Of a stretch of 64,000 nucleotides of DNA, positions 43,741 to 55,529 are shown one piece after another. Within the stretch, counting starts at the first letter, position 1. Each line of letters starts with the position of its first letter. The translations under genes were made by a program, and so were the position numbers. The notes under the pieces are model-generated. The model worked only from the letters and a program-made list of their open reading frames with translations. It had not been told where the DNA came from and did no database searches. This DNA is from Isoetes taiwanensis (lineage: Eukaryota > Streptophyta > Lycopodiopsida > Isoetales > Isoetaceae): NCBI GenBank assembly GCA_021234155.1, contig JAJEKV010000191.1, positions 176,842 through 240,841 on the forward strand. The letters run 5' to 3'.

Positions 43741-44004
43741 GATCCCGGAGACTTTTTGTATTTAAAATATTATATGATATATAAATACAATTCTGCTGCA
43801 CTTTAATGTTTTGTTGATGTATTTTGCCCCACAATTATACCAACAAACATAAACAATGCAAGAGAACAAATGGAACTAACCATATAGCCATTAATCACTT
43901 GTGGATGCAGCTAGAGGGCTAAGCGCAGGGGAACGACAACTGCGAGACCTTATAGAAGAGCAAACCCCGCCCAGACCACCCCCGGCAAGGAACCTATTTG
44001 AAGA
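43741..44004. other. Non-coding link between leader module 2 and gag, left of H7
   Basis: AT-rich, with TATATAAATAC near 43773-43784, then mixed sequence up to the H7 insertion. Matches 61442-61716. No gene seen. Confidence 0.5.
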
Positions 44005-46121
44005 CTAGTTAAGGTGCCCAGCGTTGCTGGGCACAGGTTGGAACTGGCAATGTTGGAGACCTAGAAATAATAAGGTTTGTTGGAACTGGTAATGTTGGTG
44101 TCCTGGCATTTGTATTGTAGGAACCTTTAATTTCTTTCTTTTTTTATTCTCCTTTTTTTTTTTCTAACCCCGTTCTCCCTCCCTTTGCCTTCCCTTTCCC
44201 CTTTCCCTTTTTTTCTTTCTCTTTTTCTTATCAGCTTTTTCCCTTCCTTTTTATCTTTCCCCGCTCTTCCCATTTTTCCACTATTCTCTTTCCCTTTCCT
44301 TTTCCCCTTCCTTTTCCTTTTCCTTTTCCTTTTCTCTTTCCCGTTTCTCATGCATTTTTTTCGTTCTCTTTTGCTTACCTTTTCATGTGCCCTTTTCTTC
44401 CTTTCCCCACCCTCTTCCTCTTGATCGCGTGCCCTTTTCCCCATCTCTTTTCCAATTTCTCTCTCCTCTTTTCCTCATGCTCTTTTTGCTTTCCCTTCTC
44501 CTTTTTCCGCTTTCCTTTTCCTTTCAACTTTCCATTCCCTTTTCATACTTTCCCCACCCTTTTGCTTTGCGATGTTCCCTTTTTCCCTTTCCTTTCTCTT
44601 TCCCCTTCCTTTACATTTTCCCTTTTCCGTTCCCTTTCGCTTTTCATATGCCTCTTTCCATTCCCTTTTCTCAACCTTTTTTATGTACCCTTTTTCCTTC
44701 TTTCCCCATCTTCTTCCCCCTTTTCCCCTTTCCACTTTCTCCTTTCTTGTTTCTTTTTTCTTTTCCCTTTCCCATACTCTTTTTCCCTTTCTTTCTTCTA
44801 TTTCCTCACCCTTTCCCTCTTCCCTTTTTGTCTAGAGTGCCCTTTTCTCCTTCCTCTTTTCCTATTCCTTGCTCCCTACCCTTTGTCTATTCTAATTCCC
44901 CCCACCTTTTTCCTCATTTTCCATCCTTTCCCTCTTCCTTTTTCTCGATGCTCTTTTTTGCTTTCCTTTTCTCTTTCTTCACCCTTTCTCTTTTCCCCTT
45001 TTTTCACGCCCTTTCATTTTTTCTCTTTTTTTTCTCTTCCTTTTCCCAGTTCTCTTTTTCCTTTTCCCCTCTCTTTTCCTTTTTACTTTTCTTTTTCCCA
45101 TAGACTTTTTGCAACCTTTTCTTATTTTCCCTTACCTTTTCTCATTTCTCACCTTTACTTCTTACCCTTCTCGCGGTGCTCTTTTTCCGTTCCCTTTCCC
45201 CCTCGCCTATTCTATTCCTTTTTCTATTTTCTTTTATCTTTCCATTTTCCTTTTCTCCTTCTCTTTCCTTTTTCCTCTTACCTTTCCTTTATTCCTTTTC
45301 ATTTTTCCCTTTTCCCTTTCATCGTTTTTCCTTTTCCTTCCCCTTTTCCTTTTCCCTTTTCCATTTCCCTTTCATCGTTTTCCTTTTCCCTTCCCCTCTT
45401 CCTTTTCCCTTTTCTTTTTTCCTTTTCCTTCCCCTCTTCCTTTTCCCTTTTCCCTTTTCCTTTTTCCCTTTCATCGTTTTTTCCTTTTCCTTTTTCCTTT
45501 TCCCTTTTCCCTTTTCCCTTTTCCCTTTCATCGTTTTCCTTTTCCTTTCCCCTTTTCCTTTTCCCTTTTCCCTTTTCCCTTTCATCATTTTTCCTTTTCC
45601 CTTCCCCTTTTCCGTTTCCCTTTTCCCTTTTCCCTTTTCCCTTTTCAGTCCCCCTTTCCTTTTCCTTTTCCCTTTTCCCTTTTCCGTTTTTTTTTCCCTT
45701 TTTCGTTTCCTTTTTCCTTTTCCTTTCATCTTTTCCTTTTCCCTTCCCTTTTCCTTTTCCCTTTTCCCTTATATAGTTTCCCTTTTTCCCTTTCATCGTT
45801 TTCCTTTTCCCTTCCCTTTTTCCCTTTTCCCTTTTTCCCTTTCCTCGTTTTCCTTTTTCCCTTCCCTTCCCCTTTTCCCTTTTCCCTTTTCCCTTTTCCC
45901 TTTCATTTCGTTTTTTCCTTTTCCCTTCCCCTTCCCTTTTCCCTTTTCCCTTTTCCCCTTTTCCTTTTCCTTTTCCTTTTTCCTTTTCCTTTTCATATTG
46001 AAGCCATAGTCAAGATGAAATTTTAGTTGAAGACGCACACATCATCTCCACCATTGGTCAATCAAATCCTCGACCGTCAGGTTGGGGTCTGCGGTCCATT
46101 ACCTAACATTATAATATAAGA
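44005..46121 (-). mobile_element. Helitron H7 (family A), 2,117 bp, inserted in gypsy element 1
   Basis: On the plus strand it starts CTAG (44005-44008) and TGCCCAGCGTTGCTGGGCA, and ends ATAATATAAGA (46121). Flanks A (44004) and T (46122); the uninterrupted TTTGAAGA^TAGGAACCC is kept in the second gypsy copy at 61716/61717. Same subfamily as H5, including the doubled CCAGTTCCAAC block inside the 3' end. Confidence 0.92.
44135..45993. repeat. Homopyrimidine tract inside Helitron H7
   Basis: About 1.85 kb C/T on the plus strand. The left part is nearly identical to the start of the window (1-800); the right part is the CCCTTTCATCG minisatellite. The 463-codon open frame across it is not a gene. 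Confidence 0.9.
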
Positions 46122-47340
46122 TAGGGAACCCATGACCCCAGGCGGAGATAGCCCGGATAAGGGAGACGGATCTGGAGCAGATAAAAACATTACTGTCCGT
46201 GCAAGCGGGGAGTGGGTTGGTGGGCAATGCTTTCGATTCTTGCATCCGTTTCGGAGGGAAGGAAGGGACAAGAAGAGGAGCAAAGAAGGAGATCCCCGGT
46301 CCGGAATCTTGGGCTCAAGTTCGAGACTCGGACTCAGAGCTCGAGGAAGAGGAAGAAGCGATTTCGGGAGCAGAGAGAGGAAGAGGAGGAACACCCGAGA
46401 GGACGACAAAAATACGGAGCCTCTGACTACGAGGAGAAGAAGGTAGGTCCATGCTTGGGCAATGTATGGAAGGCGGGAAGCTGGAGCAGTTCGAGGAGAG
46501 CAGTCCGGAAGGATTAGGCAGAGAGCATGCATTTGGGCGAAATGGCCGAAATCTGCGGAAATACTTATATGGCATGAAGGATAAGGACAAAGGCGAGTTG
46601 CAACAGCCAACTTGAGAAAAAGGAGCATTCGAATTTGGTGGAAGGGTATGCAAAGGCCTGCGGCTTAAGCGAGGGATGCTTGTAAGTTGAGAGGAAAGTT
46701 TGCTAAAGCCTTCAAGCGCCATTACGTTCCCAAAGGGAACATAAGTCCGACATGATCACACTGGCCAGTTTTAATGCCGTGAGCAACAAATCGATTGAGA
46801 AAATATCTGAGGTCAGCAAAGAGGCTAAAAGGTATGTGCGAAGTTGGGAGAAGAAACGTAGAAAGCTATATTGAGGGGGCTGAATGAGAATCATGAAGCT
46901 TGTAGGAAACAATAAACCCTAGGGCGATGTCGAGAATCAAGGCTATAAACTGCGGGGGTGGGACCTCGAATACCAGCGGGCACAAGCGGCCCGTGCCTTC
47001 GGGAAGGCAAGCGGCGAGAGCTGGCCGGGGCAGCAGGTCAGGTCCGGCTAGAACCCAATATGGTGCAGGAACGGAGGCGGCGAGGGAGAAAAGCGGTGTC
47101 CCTTCCAAGGACAAGCGAGGAGAATCAAACTACTCCAAAGTAGGTACAATCCCCTTTTATAGCGATGCCCAGAAGAAGCGGGAGGTGCACTGGCAGTTGT
47201 GCCAGTGCTTCCAGTAGAGACCGCCGGGCGGCAAAGGACGCCCTACGTCGCGGAGTGCAGCTCTGCGGAGTTGGGAGATTAGGGCGCCACAGCCAGGGCG
47301 GCGGCGGCAGCGAAGAGAGGCCAGCGACTATATTTCAGGG
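46122..47340 (+). pseudogene. Gypsy element 1 gag pseudogene
   Basis: Acidic/basic N-terminal part, then the Retrotrans_gag-like block FAKAFKRHYVPKGNIS at about 46688-46735 (expected pattern W..F..AF...Y.P). After shifts come RKLYIEGLNE- and MKLVGNNKP-like sequence at 46855-46925. The Gly/Ser/Arg/Pro-rich tail 46927-47217 ends in CQC near 47205, but a full CCHC knuckle cannot be assembled. Several frameshifts. H7 lies directly upstream. Matches 61717-62900. Confidence 0.6.
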
Positions 47341-47379
47341 TGGAGTGTCATATCTTTGCCTAATAGATCTGGAGCAAAG

Positions 47380-47505
47380 AGAGCGATGGAGGTAATTTCC
47401 ACGGTAGGGAAGGCTAAAGCTAAGTCCTTCATAGTGTTGATAGACTCGAGGGGAAGTAGCCATAACTGCATCCCCGAATGGTTCGGATGTTGAAGTTGAA
47501 GCCGC
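47380..47505 (+). pseudogene. Gypsy element 1 aspartic protease fragment
   Basis: Plus-strand reading VGKAKAKSFIVLIDSRGSSH followed by NCIPEWFG (47400-47490) matches the retropepsin active-site region, normally DSGSSHNF; an extra codon splits the DSG triad. The second copy reads VLIDFGE at about 63043. Confidence 0.65.
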
Positions 47506-47879
47506 TAAAGTCAAAACCAAGACCCGTTGTTTTATGGGAAGTGGTGCAATAAAGGCTGACCAGCAAGAAATTAACCACATGCTCGACTTGCGAGGATTAA
47601 TATCCGGATAGGGCAAGAAGTAATGGGCATTGGAAAGTATGACGATCATAGGAATGGAGTACCTTGGGCCAGCGGGGGGCCATTGCTCGGCTAATGGAAA
47701 TGGGAAGTGACCTTCCCAGTAGCAAGATCGTTGAGATAACGGTAAGGAAGTTGTTCCCATCATGCGGTGCATGTCTTCCTAAGCGATTTGTTCAAGTGCA
47801 TCAAGAGTGAGCAAGTGGCATACATCTTCAAGCTTGAGATTAGTGAGCCGGTCGGAAGGAAGCAAAGAGAGACCCTTTC

Positions 47880-49215
47880 GACAAGTTGCGGAAGCAAGTA
47901 TCTCGGCTAATCACGGGTTCCATGATCTCTTTCGAGGATGAGATCAAGCAGCTCCCTCCTTATAGGGGTCGAGTGCGAGATAGCACTTTCGAACCAGGAA
48001 CAAAACCAACAAGCAAGGCTCCATATAGAATGACAACACGGGAGTTGGGCGGGGCTTTGCGATTCTGCGAGGGCTGCTTTCGACCTAGGTTTCATTAGAC
48101 CTAGTGTCTGGCGGATTTAGACACCATTCTTTTTTGTCAAGAAGAAGGATGGATCTTTGAGGATGTGCATAGACTATAGGCAGGTTGAATAAGCACCCAT
48201 TAAGAACAAGTATCGCTCCCAAGATCGGGCGACTTGATGGATCGGCTCAAAGGTGCAAAGATCTTCTCAAAATGTCGACTTAAGGTCAGGTTATCATCAG
48301 GATCGGGATAAAGGAAGAAGACATCCATAAGACCGCCTTCAGAGCGGTATGGGCATTATGAGTTCCACCGGTAATGCCTTTCGACTTATCAAATGCCCCT
48401 AGCGTTCGTAAGAATCATGAGCGATATCTTCGAGGGATTCACGGACACCTTTGTGATTGTTTTCTTTGGCGACATTTGGTGTATAGCGGATCCCTTGAAG
48501 AACACGTACAACACTTGAGAAGAGTGCTAGGAAAGTTGAAAAGGCACCGGTTATGCATGAGTTGGCCAGTGCCATAGCGGAAAAAGGTGGAGTATCTAGG
48601 TCATGTGATCTCAGCAGAAGGCATCTCAACAGACCCGCCAAGATTAGGCGTCGATGATGGTGGCGGCACGAAGAATGTGCATGGTCAGTTTCCTCGGCCC
48701 TGGCGGTACCTCTGAGGAAGTTCGTAAGGAACTTTGCTAAGATAACAGCCAGGATGCGAGACACTGGCGAGAGAAGGTGAAAGATTAGGTAGAGAGCATT
48801 AGCACAAAAAAGCCAAAAGGGTTTAGATTATTGAAGGAAGCTTGATCTTAACCTAGCAGGACCCAGGAGAAAGGAGCAAGCAACAGCAGTCGGGCTGGGG
48901 CCAGCTACAAGGGAGTGCTGGGTGTATACAAAGGAAAAGGCGTGTGGTAGCATATGATTCAGGGAAGATGAGCAGCAGCAGGAGCAGCTACCGCCTGTCC
49001 GAGGAGTTCTTTGGCGGTTAGCCGGGGGCATTAGAATATGGAGGCATTATCTCTTGGGAAGGAAATTCCAATTGGATACGGAATATGAGCCTCCAATATG
49101 TATTCCGCATAGCCACCATGTCGAGGCAAGCGGAGATGGATGGAGTTCACACTCGAAGAATATGACTTTTGATATAGTCTACAAGCAGGAGGCTCAATGT
49201 GGTAGCAGATGGCTT
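47880..49215 (+). pseudogene. Gypsy element 1 reverse transcriptase and RNase H pseudogene
   Basis: In order: DEIKQLPPYRGR and KPTSKAPYRMTTREL (47937-48050), VKKKDGSLRM (48135-48166), DDLMDQLKGA (about 48231-48255), GYHQIR region (48285-48305), YGHYEF and MPF-L-NAP (48354-48400), FRGFTDTFVIVFF (48432-48466), then SGSLEEHVQHLRRVLGKLKR. The catalytic Y/FFDD reads FFGD with a frameshift. VEYLGHVISAEGIST follows at 48587-48630. RNase H is shown by WRHYLLGKE (49037) and RWMEFTLEEYDF (49130-49172). Shifts occur about every 50-150 bp, so it is inactive as assembled. Confidence 0.8.
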
Positions 49216-50335
49216 TCAAGGCATCGATAACTAAGTGCATTGCAATGCAATTTCGGCCTATAAACTTGGTAAAAGGATTGAAGGAGTCCTTGCCAGCGGA
49301 TGTGGATTTCAGGGAAGTATGGGAGCAGCAGAAACCTTCCGAAGGAGGCGAGCAGGATAAAATGAGGCCTTCAAAGCATTATAAGAAGGGAGAGCAGCTG
49401 TTATACCATAAGAACAAGTTGTGCGTGCAGATCATCAGTGTAAGAGTTGATCCTCACTTGACCGCATACAAGCATTAATATTTACAGCCATGCGGGATTC
49501 ATGAAAACATATATATTTCTAGAAATGCGGCAGCTATTGACAGCGAGGAATGAAAGAAGCGGTAGCTTCGCTACATCAGGAATGCCAGCTAACCCCGGCA
49601 GACAAGCGGGCGGCAATTCCGGGGGCATTAAACCATTAATGATTGCCAAAGCGCCGTGAGGTAATGAAGCATGTGGATTTTATCACGGGACTCCCAAGAT
49701 CCCGGTGAGGTAAGAAGGATGCCTTGATGGTAGTGATGCGACAAGTTGTAGAAGATTGGCGCGCATTTTGTGCCTTGCGAGGAATACGGTCACGACCATG
49801 GATAAATAAAGCTCTTCGCAAAAGAGATCTTCGAGGCTTCATGGCATGCCAAGGAGATCCATCCTAAACCCACGAAGTCAAAGATTCCATGGCGCCGCCC
49901 ACGGCAAGACCTCTTTCTTTGACGATCCGGGGCGAAGCTATCCATGAGCCGCGGCATATCATCCTCGGGCGGATGGCGAGGGCGGAAGGCGGACCAACGG
50001 GGATTTTAGAGGACATGCCTCTGAAACTATGCGGAATAAGCAAGTATGTGGGAAGAATTTATTCACTTGGTGGAGTTTGCATACAATAGCACCAAGCGAA
50101 TCATCCAAATATGGCGTTTATGATCAATTCACTTCTCGATTACCTAACTCGGGCACTTGGCGCAACCGGGTGTCAAAAGTGGAAGTTTAGCGTGGATGTT
50201 GGTAGATATCGCGGCCGGCTTGTAGAGGAAGTTCGTGGCTATCTGCTAGCGGCAAAAGAATTAGATCAAAAACATCGTAGACAAGCATCGAAACGATAAG
50301 AGTTCAAAGTTGGAGATGATGTTTGGCTCAAAAGA
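49216..50335 (+). pseudogene. Gypsy element 1 integrase pseudogene
   Basis: The core begins with VMKHVDFITGLPRSR (49659-49704), where HVDFITGLP matches the first catalytic-Asp block of gypsy integrases (usually MDFITGLP). AHFVPC-like sequence follows near 49760, LFAKEIF and the SDR..RF block near 49810-49890 (scrambled), then LVEFAYNSTKRI (50070-50105). The HHCC N-terminal zinc domain, expected at about 49400-49550, cannot be assembled. Downstream KVGDDVWLK-like sequence (50305-50335) matches the C-terminal integrase block. Confidence 0.7.
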
Positions 50336-50589
50336 TTAAAGGTGAAAGCGGTGGCTTCGGGGATCGGCAATTGCAAGAAGCTTGCTCAAGGTGGGGTTTG
50401 GACCTTCCAGAATGGTTAGAAACTGAGCAATCAAGCCTACAAAAGCTAGACTTGCGGCACACCTAAAGGTTCATAAGGTCTTCCGCGTGAGTTTCTTTGA
50501 AGAAGCATACCCCAAATCGGGGCCGAAGTCTTGGATTAATGCTTATTTGTTGGGGAAATGGCGGAGGAACATTTGGAAATAGTTCGAAA

Positions 50590-50705
50590 TTGATTCTTGA
50601 TAAAGCTTTCAAGAAAGCGAGGAATCAGAAATTCCTCCCGTTATTTGGTCAAGTGGAAAACCACTTACCGGTGGAAGCGCATAAATGGGTACTTAGAAAG
50701 ATTTA
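50590..50705 (+). pseudogene. Chromodomain-like C-terminal segment of gypsy element 1
   Basis: Plus frame at 50597-50706 reads KRGIRNSSRYLVKWKTTYRW, close to the R-RN....YLVKWKG......TWE core of chromodomains at the end of chromovirus integrases, preceded by HKVFRVSFFEEA (HPVFHVSLL-like, 50470-50505). The TWEP box is altered. Chromodomains steer integration to heterochromatin in related elements. Confidence 0.6.
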
Positions 50706-51262
50706 GTAAAGCGGTACCGGTTTATGGAGCAATGGAATGGACAAGGTCATCTCCAGGAAAGAAATGGCTCGGGCATGTCGATTTGTGTAGGTTAATTCTT
50801 GTGTAGCTAAGATTAATCTCGCATGCCACATCGCAGCAGTATGGGTTAAGCATCGTTGTTACCGATGATGGGACCACTACGGTGATCTCTAGAAGTGGTG
50901 TAATGTCAATGTAGAGGCATGGCCCAGCGTTTTGCTGGGGAAGTGGAAGGTAGATTAGAAAGTCTACTTACGTCCCCACGATAGGCGACCTCGAAAGGAG
51001 GTCATTGAGGAATGCATTGATAGGAAAAGCACCTTCCCCATATATGCTTTGATAGGAGGAATCTATCGCCTTAGCGCCCCCCTTGAGAAGGATATCCTCC
51101 TGTTGGGCAACTAGAGTGTAGGCATGGCGGCATATATAGGCATGTGGCGGCTGTCTCCAGCGGCCATAATGGAAGATTCACCCTCTTCCCTGTAGGGAGG
51201 TTAGCCATCCATGGAGGCCAGGTGGTCGTGGTCACCATATAACCAAAATTTTAATAATTAAA
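50706..51262. other. 3' non-coding part of gypsy element 1
   Basis: No coding frame. GGCCCAGCGTTTTGCTGGGG at 50931-50950 resembles the Helitron hairpin but lacks an adjacent CTAG. The stretch ends at H8. Confidence 0.4.
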
Positions 51263-51323
51263 CTAGTAATGGTACCCGGCCTTGTTTGAGAGCATAAATT
51301 AGGAACCTTTAATTTCTTTTTTT

Positions 51324-51423
51324 NNNNNNNNNNNNNNNNNNNNNNNNNNNNNNNNNNNNNNNNNNNNNNNNNNNNNNNNNNNNNNNNNNNNNNNNNNNNN
51401 NNNNNNNNNNNNNNNNNNNNNNN
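51324..51423. other. Assembly gap of exactly 100 N
   Basis: One hundred N inside the T-rich start of the H8 tract. A round 100 suggests a gap of unknown size, so distances across it are not reliable. Confidence 0.97.
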
Positions 51424-53180
51424 TTTTGTTCTCCCTTTTTTTTTCACTTTGTTCTCCCTCCTTTACCTTCCCTTTCCCCTTTCCCTTTTTCTTTCTCTTT
51501 TCTTATAAACTTTTTCCCTTCCTTTTATCTTTCCCGCTCTTCCCATTTTCCACTCTCTTTCCCCCTTTCCTTTTTCCCTTCCCTTCACCTCTTCCTTTTC
51601 CTTTTCCTTTGCTCTTTCAGTTTCTCATGCATTTTTTTTTCTGCGTTCTCTTTTGCTTACCTTTTCATGTGCCCTTTTCTTCCTTTCCCCACCCCTCTTC
51701 CTCTTGATCCGTGCCTACATCTCTTTTTCCCATTTCTCTCTCCTCTTTTCCTCATGCTCTTTTTTGCTTTTCCCTTCTCCTTTTCCTTCCCCTTTTCATT
51801 TCAACTTTTTCCATTCCCTTTTCCTTACTTTTCCCCACCCTTTTGCTGCAATGTTCCCTTTCCCTTTCCTTTGCCTCTCTTTCCCCTTCCTTTACATTTT
51901 CCCTTTCAGTTCCCTTCGCTTTTTTCATATGCCTCTTTCCATTCCCTTTTCTCAACCTTTTTATGTACCCTTTTCCTTCTTTCCCCATCTTCTTCCCCTT
52001 TCCCTTTCCACTTTCTGCTTTCTTGTTTCTTTTTTCTTTTCCTTTCCCGCTATGCACCCTTTCTTTCTTCTATTTCCTCACCCTTTCCCTCTTCCCTTTT
52101 TTCGTGCTGCCTTCTCCTTCCTCTTTTCCTATTCCTTGCTCCCTACCCTTTTGTCTCTATTCTAATTCCCCCCACCTTTTTCCTCATTTTTCCATCCTTT
52201 TTCCTCTTCTTTTTCACCGTGCTCTTTTTGCTTTCCTTTTTCTCTTTCTTCACCCTTTCTCTTTTCCCCTTTTTCCGCATGCTTTGTTTTTCTCTTTTTA
52301 TTCCCTTTTCCCAAGTTCTCTCTTTTCCCTTTTCCCCCTCTCTTTTTGCTTTTTTTACTTTTTCTTTTTCCCATAGACTTTGCAACCTTTTCTTATTTTT
52401 CCCTTACCTTTTTTCTCCCTTTTCTCACCTTTACTTCTTACCCTTCTCGCGGTGCTCTTTTAGTTCCACTTCCCCTCGCCCTATTCATTCCTTTTTCTAT
52501 TTTTCTTTTTATCTTTCCATTTTCCTCTCTCTTTCCTTTTCCTCTTACCTTTCAGCATTCCTTTCCTTTTCCCTTTTTTTCCTTTTTCCCTTTTTTTTCC
52601 TTTCTTCGTTTTCCTTTTCCCTTCTCCTCTTCCTTTTCCCTTTTCCCTTTTTCCCTTTCATCGTTTTCCTGTACTCCTTCCCTTCTTCCTTTTCTACTGT
52701 CGTTTTTCTTTTCCCTTCCCCTCTTCCTTTTCCCTTTTCCCTTTTCCTTTTTCCCTTTCATCGTTTTTCCTTTCCTTTTCCCTTTTTCCAGCACTTTCCT
52801 TTTTCCCTTTCATCGTTTTTCCTTTTCCCTTCCCTTTTTTCCCTTTTCCCTTTCCCTTTCATCATTTTTCCTTTTCTCTTCCCCCTTTCCGTTCCCTTTT
52901 CCCTTTTCCCTTTTTCCCTTTCATCGTTTTCCTTTTCAGTCCCTTTTCCTTTTCCCTTTTCCCTTTTCCTTTTAGTTTTCCATTTTCCCTTTTCCGTTTT
53001 CCCTTTTTTTCCCTTTCATCTTTTTCCTTTTCCCTTCCCAGGTTTTCCCTTTTTCCCTTTCATCGTTTTCCTTTTTCCCTTTATACTACGTTTCCCTTTT
53101 CCCTTTTTTCCCTTTCATAGTTTTCCTTTTCCTTCCCCTTCCCTTCCCTTTTCCCGCCCTTTCCTTTTCCTTTTCCCTTT
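51424..53180. repeat. Homopyrimidine tract inside Helitron H8
   Basis: C/T tract matching H2, with many small insertions such as CAG, CTG and GTACT absent from the other copies. This is the roughest of the tracts. Confidence 0.85.
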
Positions 53181-53275
53181 CATGTGAAACCATAGTCAAA
53201 GGTGAAATTTTAGTTGAACGCACACATCATCTCCACCATTGGTCAATCAAATCCTCGGCCGTCCGATTTAGAGTC

Positions 53276-53461
53276 TCTGCAGTCGATAAAACGCTCGAGG
53301 AGAGCAAGAGTCGAGCCTCACGAACTGCAACACCTAAATTTTGTTAGATAATACACCCAAGGAATCAAATACCTGAGCGTTAATTTTAAATTTTTTGATA
53401 AACTTAATGATAAGGGAATGTTAGATGTCATTAGTAATGTTTGTGATGATAAGTTATTTTA
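53276..53461. other. Short unassigned segment between H8 and H9
   Basis: AT-rich sequence with no match elsewhere in the window and no coding frame. It ends in TTATTTTA directly before the H9 start, giving the expected A^T context. Confidence 0.4.
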
Positions 53462-55362
53462 TCTTATATTATAAAGTTTTAAGCATTATTAATCTTCAAT
53501 CAAACCTAATTTAGATAGTTGAGATGATGGAAGTATTAGCATTAGAGAAAGTAGAATTTGTCGCACAACTTATACTCACCACCGTGATTAGCCATATTAC
53601 TCGATCTCTTAAGAGGAAAGGGAAAATATAAGCTGACAGAAGAAAAGGAGCAAAGTGAGAGGCAAAAAGGCCTGGAGTAAAAGGAAAGAGCGAGGAGAAG
53701 AGAAAGAGAAGGAAAGGAAAGAAAAAAGAAACCGCGAAAAGGGAAAAGAAAAGAAAAAAGAAAAGAGGAGAAAAAGGAAGGAAAAAAAGGACACTATAGA
53801 AAAGAAAAGAGAAAAGAGGTAAGGGGCATGAGAATAAAGGGGAAAAAAGAAAAAGGGAAGGAGGAAAAAGGAAGGAAGAAAAAAATAGGGCAAGAAGAGG
53901 AAAAAGGTGAGAAGGCAGGAAAAGCCGAGGAAAAAGATAAGAATGATGAAGAAGAAGAGAAAAAAAGAGCATGGAAAAAATAGAAAGGGAAGGAAAAAGG
54001 AAATAAAAAAGAAAGAGGGGAAAAGGGCATGAGGAAAAGGAGAGAGAGGAAATGAGAGAGGAAGGAGAAAGTGGCGAGAGAAAGAGGAAAGAGGTGAGAA
54101 AGGAAAAAAGAAAGAGAGGGGAAAAAAGAGATGGAAAAAGAGAGAAAAAGGGAAAAGAAACAAAAAGAGAGCTTGAGAAAACATGGAATAGGAAAAAGAG
54201 GAAAAGAGGAAAAGGGAAGAGGGTGGGAAAAGGAGGAAAAAAAGGGCATGTGAAGGGTAAAATGGGAATGGAAAAAGGGTGTGGGAAAATGGAAAGAGGA
54301 AAGAAGAAAGAGAAAAAAAAAGGGTGGAAAGGAAGAGGAAAAGGGCATGGAAAGAAAGAGTTAAGAAGAGGCAGGAAAAGTATGGGAAGCGAAAGGAAGA
54401 AAAAGAACACGAGGAATAAGGAGGGAAAATGGAAAGAAGGAAGGGAAAAAGACACGAAAAAAAAAGCTGGAAGAGGAAAAGAATTGAGCAAAAGTAAAAA
54501 TAAAGGAAAAAGAGGCATAGGGAAAGGGAAAAAAGAAAAAAAGAAAAAAAAAGAAGAAGGGTAGAAGCGGAAGAAAAGGCAAGTAAAAGAAGTGGAAAAA
54601 AAGGAATGGAAAATACATGGGAAAAGGAAAAAAGGAAAAAGGAAAGGGAAAGAGAAAAGGAAGAGGAAGGAAGAGGAAAAGGAGCCACGGGGAAAAAGGA
54701 AAGGGTGGGGAAGCGAAGAAAAAAAGAAGGAAAGGGAAAAAAGAAAAAGGGAAGCGGAAAGGGGAAGGAAAGGAAAAAGAGAGCGTAGAAAAAAAGAAAG
54801 AAAGAAAAATGGGAAAAAAAGACATGAGATAAAAAGAAAGAAGAGAGGGGTGAGGAGAGAGAGGAAAAGAAAAAACACTCTAAAAAAGGTGGGGAAAAGG
54901 AATACAAAAAGAAGGAGCTATATAGAAAGAGGGAAGGAAAAGAAAGAAAGAATGGGAAAAGGAAAGGGAAAAAAAAAAGAGCATAAAGAGAAAAATAGGA
55001 AGGGTGGAAAAGGTGAAAAGAGGGAAGGAAAAAAAGCCGTCAAAAAGGGGAAAGAGGAAAGGGAAAAATGAGAAGGAGAAAAGGAAGGAAAAGAAGAGGA
55101 GGGAGAAGAGGGTAAAAAAGAAAAGAAAAAAAGAGAGAGAGAGAAGGAGAAAAGTAAATGCGGGGAAAAATAAGAAAAGGGAAAAAAATAAAATTATGTA
55201 AGAAATGAGGAAAAAGGATAGGGAAGGTTGCTCGAAGATGCCGCAAAAACTATAATAACATAGCCTAGATATGATGAACTTGGTTAATGAGTAAAATTTG
55301 AATAGGTTTCCATCCACAAATGTTCCCAACATTTTATTTGCCCGTATGTGGGCACAAATGTA
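53462..55362 (+). mobile_element. Helitron H9 (family B), 3' end altered
   Basis: Starts TCTTATATTATAAAG at 53462 after A (53461). The ~80-bp 5' sequence and purine tract correspond to H4 and H6. The 3' end reads TTTGCCCGTATGTGGGCACA: the hairpin arms are shortened and CTAG is not recognisable (ATGTAATAATA follows). Its right border is therefore approximate. Confidence 0.7.
53620..55235. repeat. Homopurine tract inside Helitron H9
   Basis: A/G tract homologous to those in H4 and H6 but with many more small differences. Frames up to 455 codons on the minus strand are composition artefacts. Confidence 0.88.
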
Positions 55363-55529
55363 ATAATATAATAATGTGATAAAGAGTATTACCTTAAGGT
55401 AATGCGTAATAAATGTAAAGTATTATAGTAGTATATACATTATGCATCGAGGGTTGATTGGGTTAGGAAGAGATCGAGGTGGGGAGACCACGATCTTTGT
55501 GAGATGACATCATTTTCAAATTGGGAGAA
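55363..55529. other. 3' end of gypsy internal region with polypurine tract
   Basis: Just before LTR 2 the sequence reads TTTTCAAATTGGGAGAA, ending at 55529. A GGGAGAA run abutting TG is the usual polypurine tract position for second-strand priming. This argues that LTR 2 is the 3' LTR of element 1. Confidence 0.55.

Larger units (their letters stand above)
51263..53275 (-). mobile_element. Helitron H8 (family A), eroded, contains the assembly gap
   Basis: On the plus strand CTAGTAATGG and TACCCGGCCTTGTTTGAGAG (hairpin broken) open the element after A (51262). Family A 5' sequence is readable to GTCCGATTTAGAG at about 53275, but the terminal ~45 bp with TCTTATATTATAA are missing or replaced. 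Lacks the 90-bp subterminal block, like H2. Confidence 0.7.

Noticed and set aside
50931-50950. Possible extra Helitron end, GGCCCAGCGTTTTGCTGGGG.
   Set aside because: No CTAG at the right distance on either side, no A^T border and no matching subterminal sequence. It lies in the gypsy 3' region and is likely coincidence or a very old relic.
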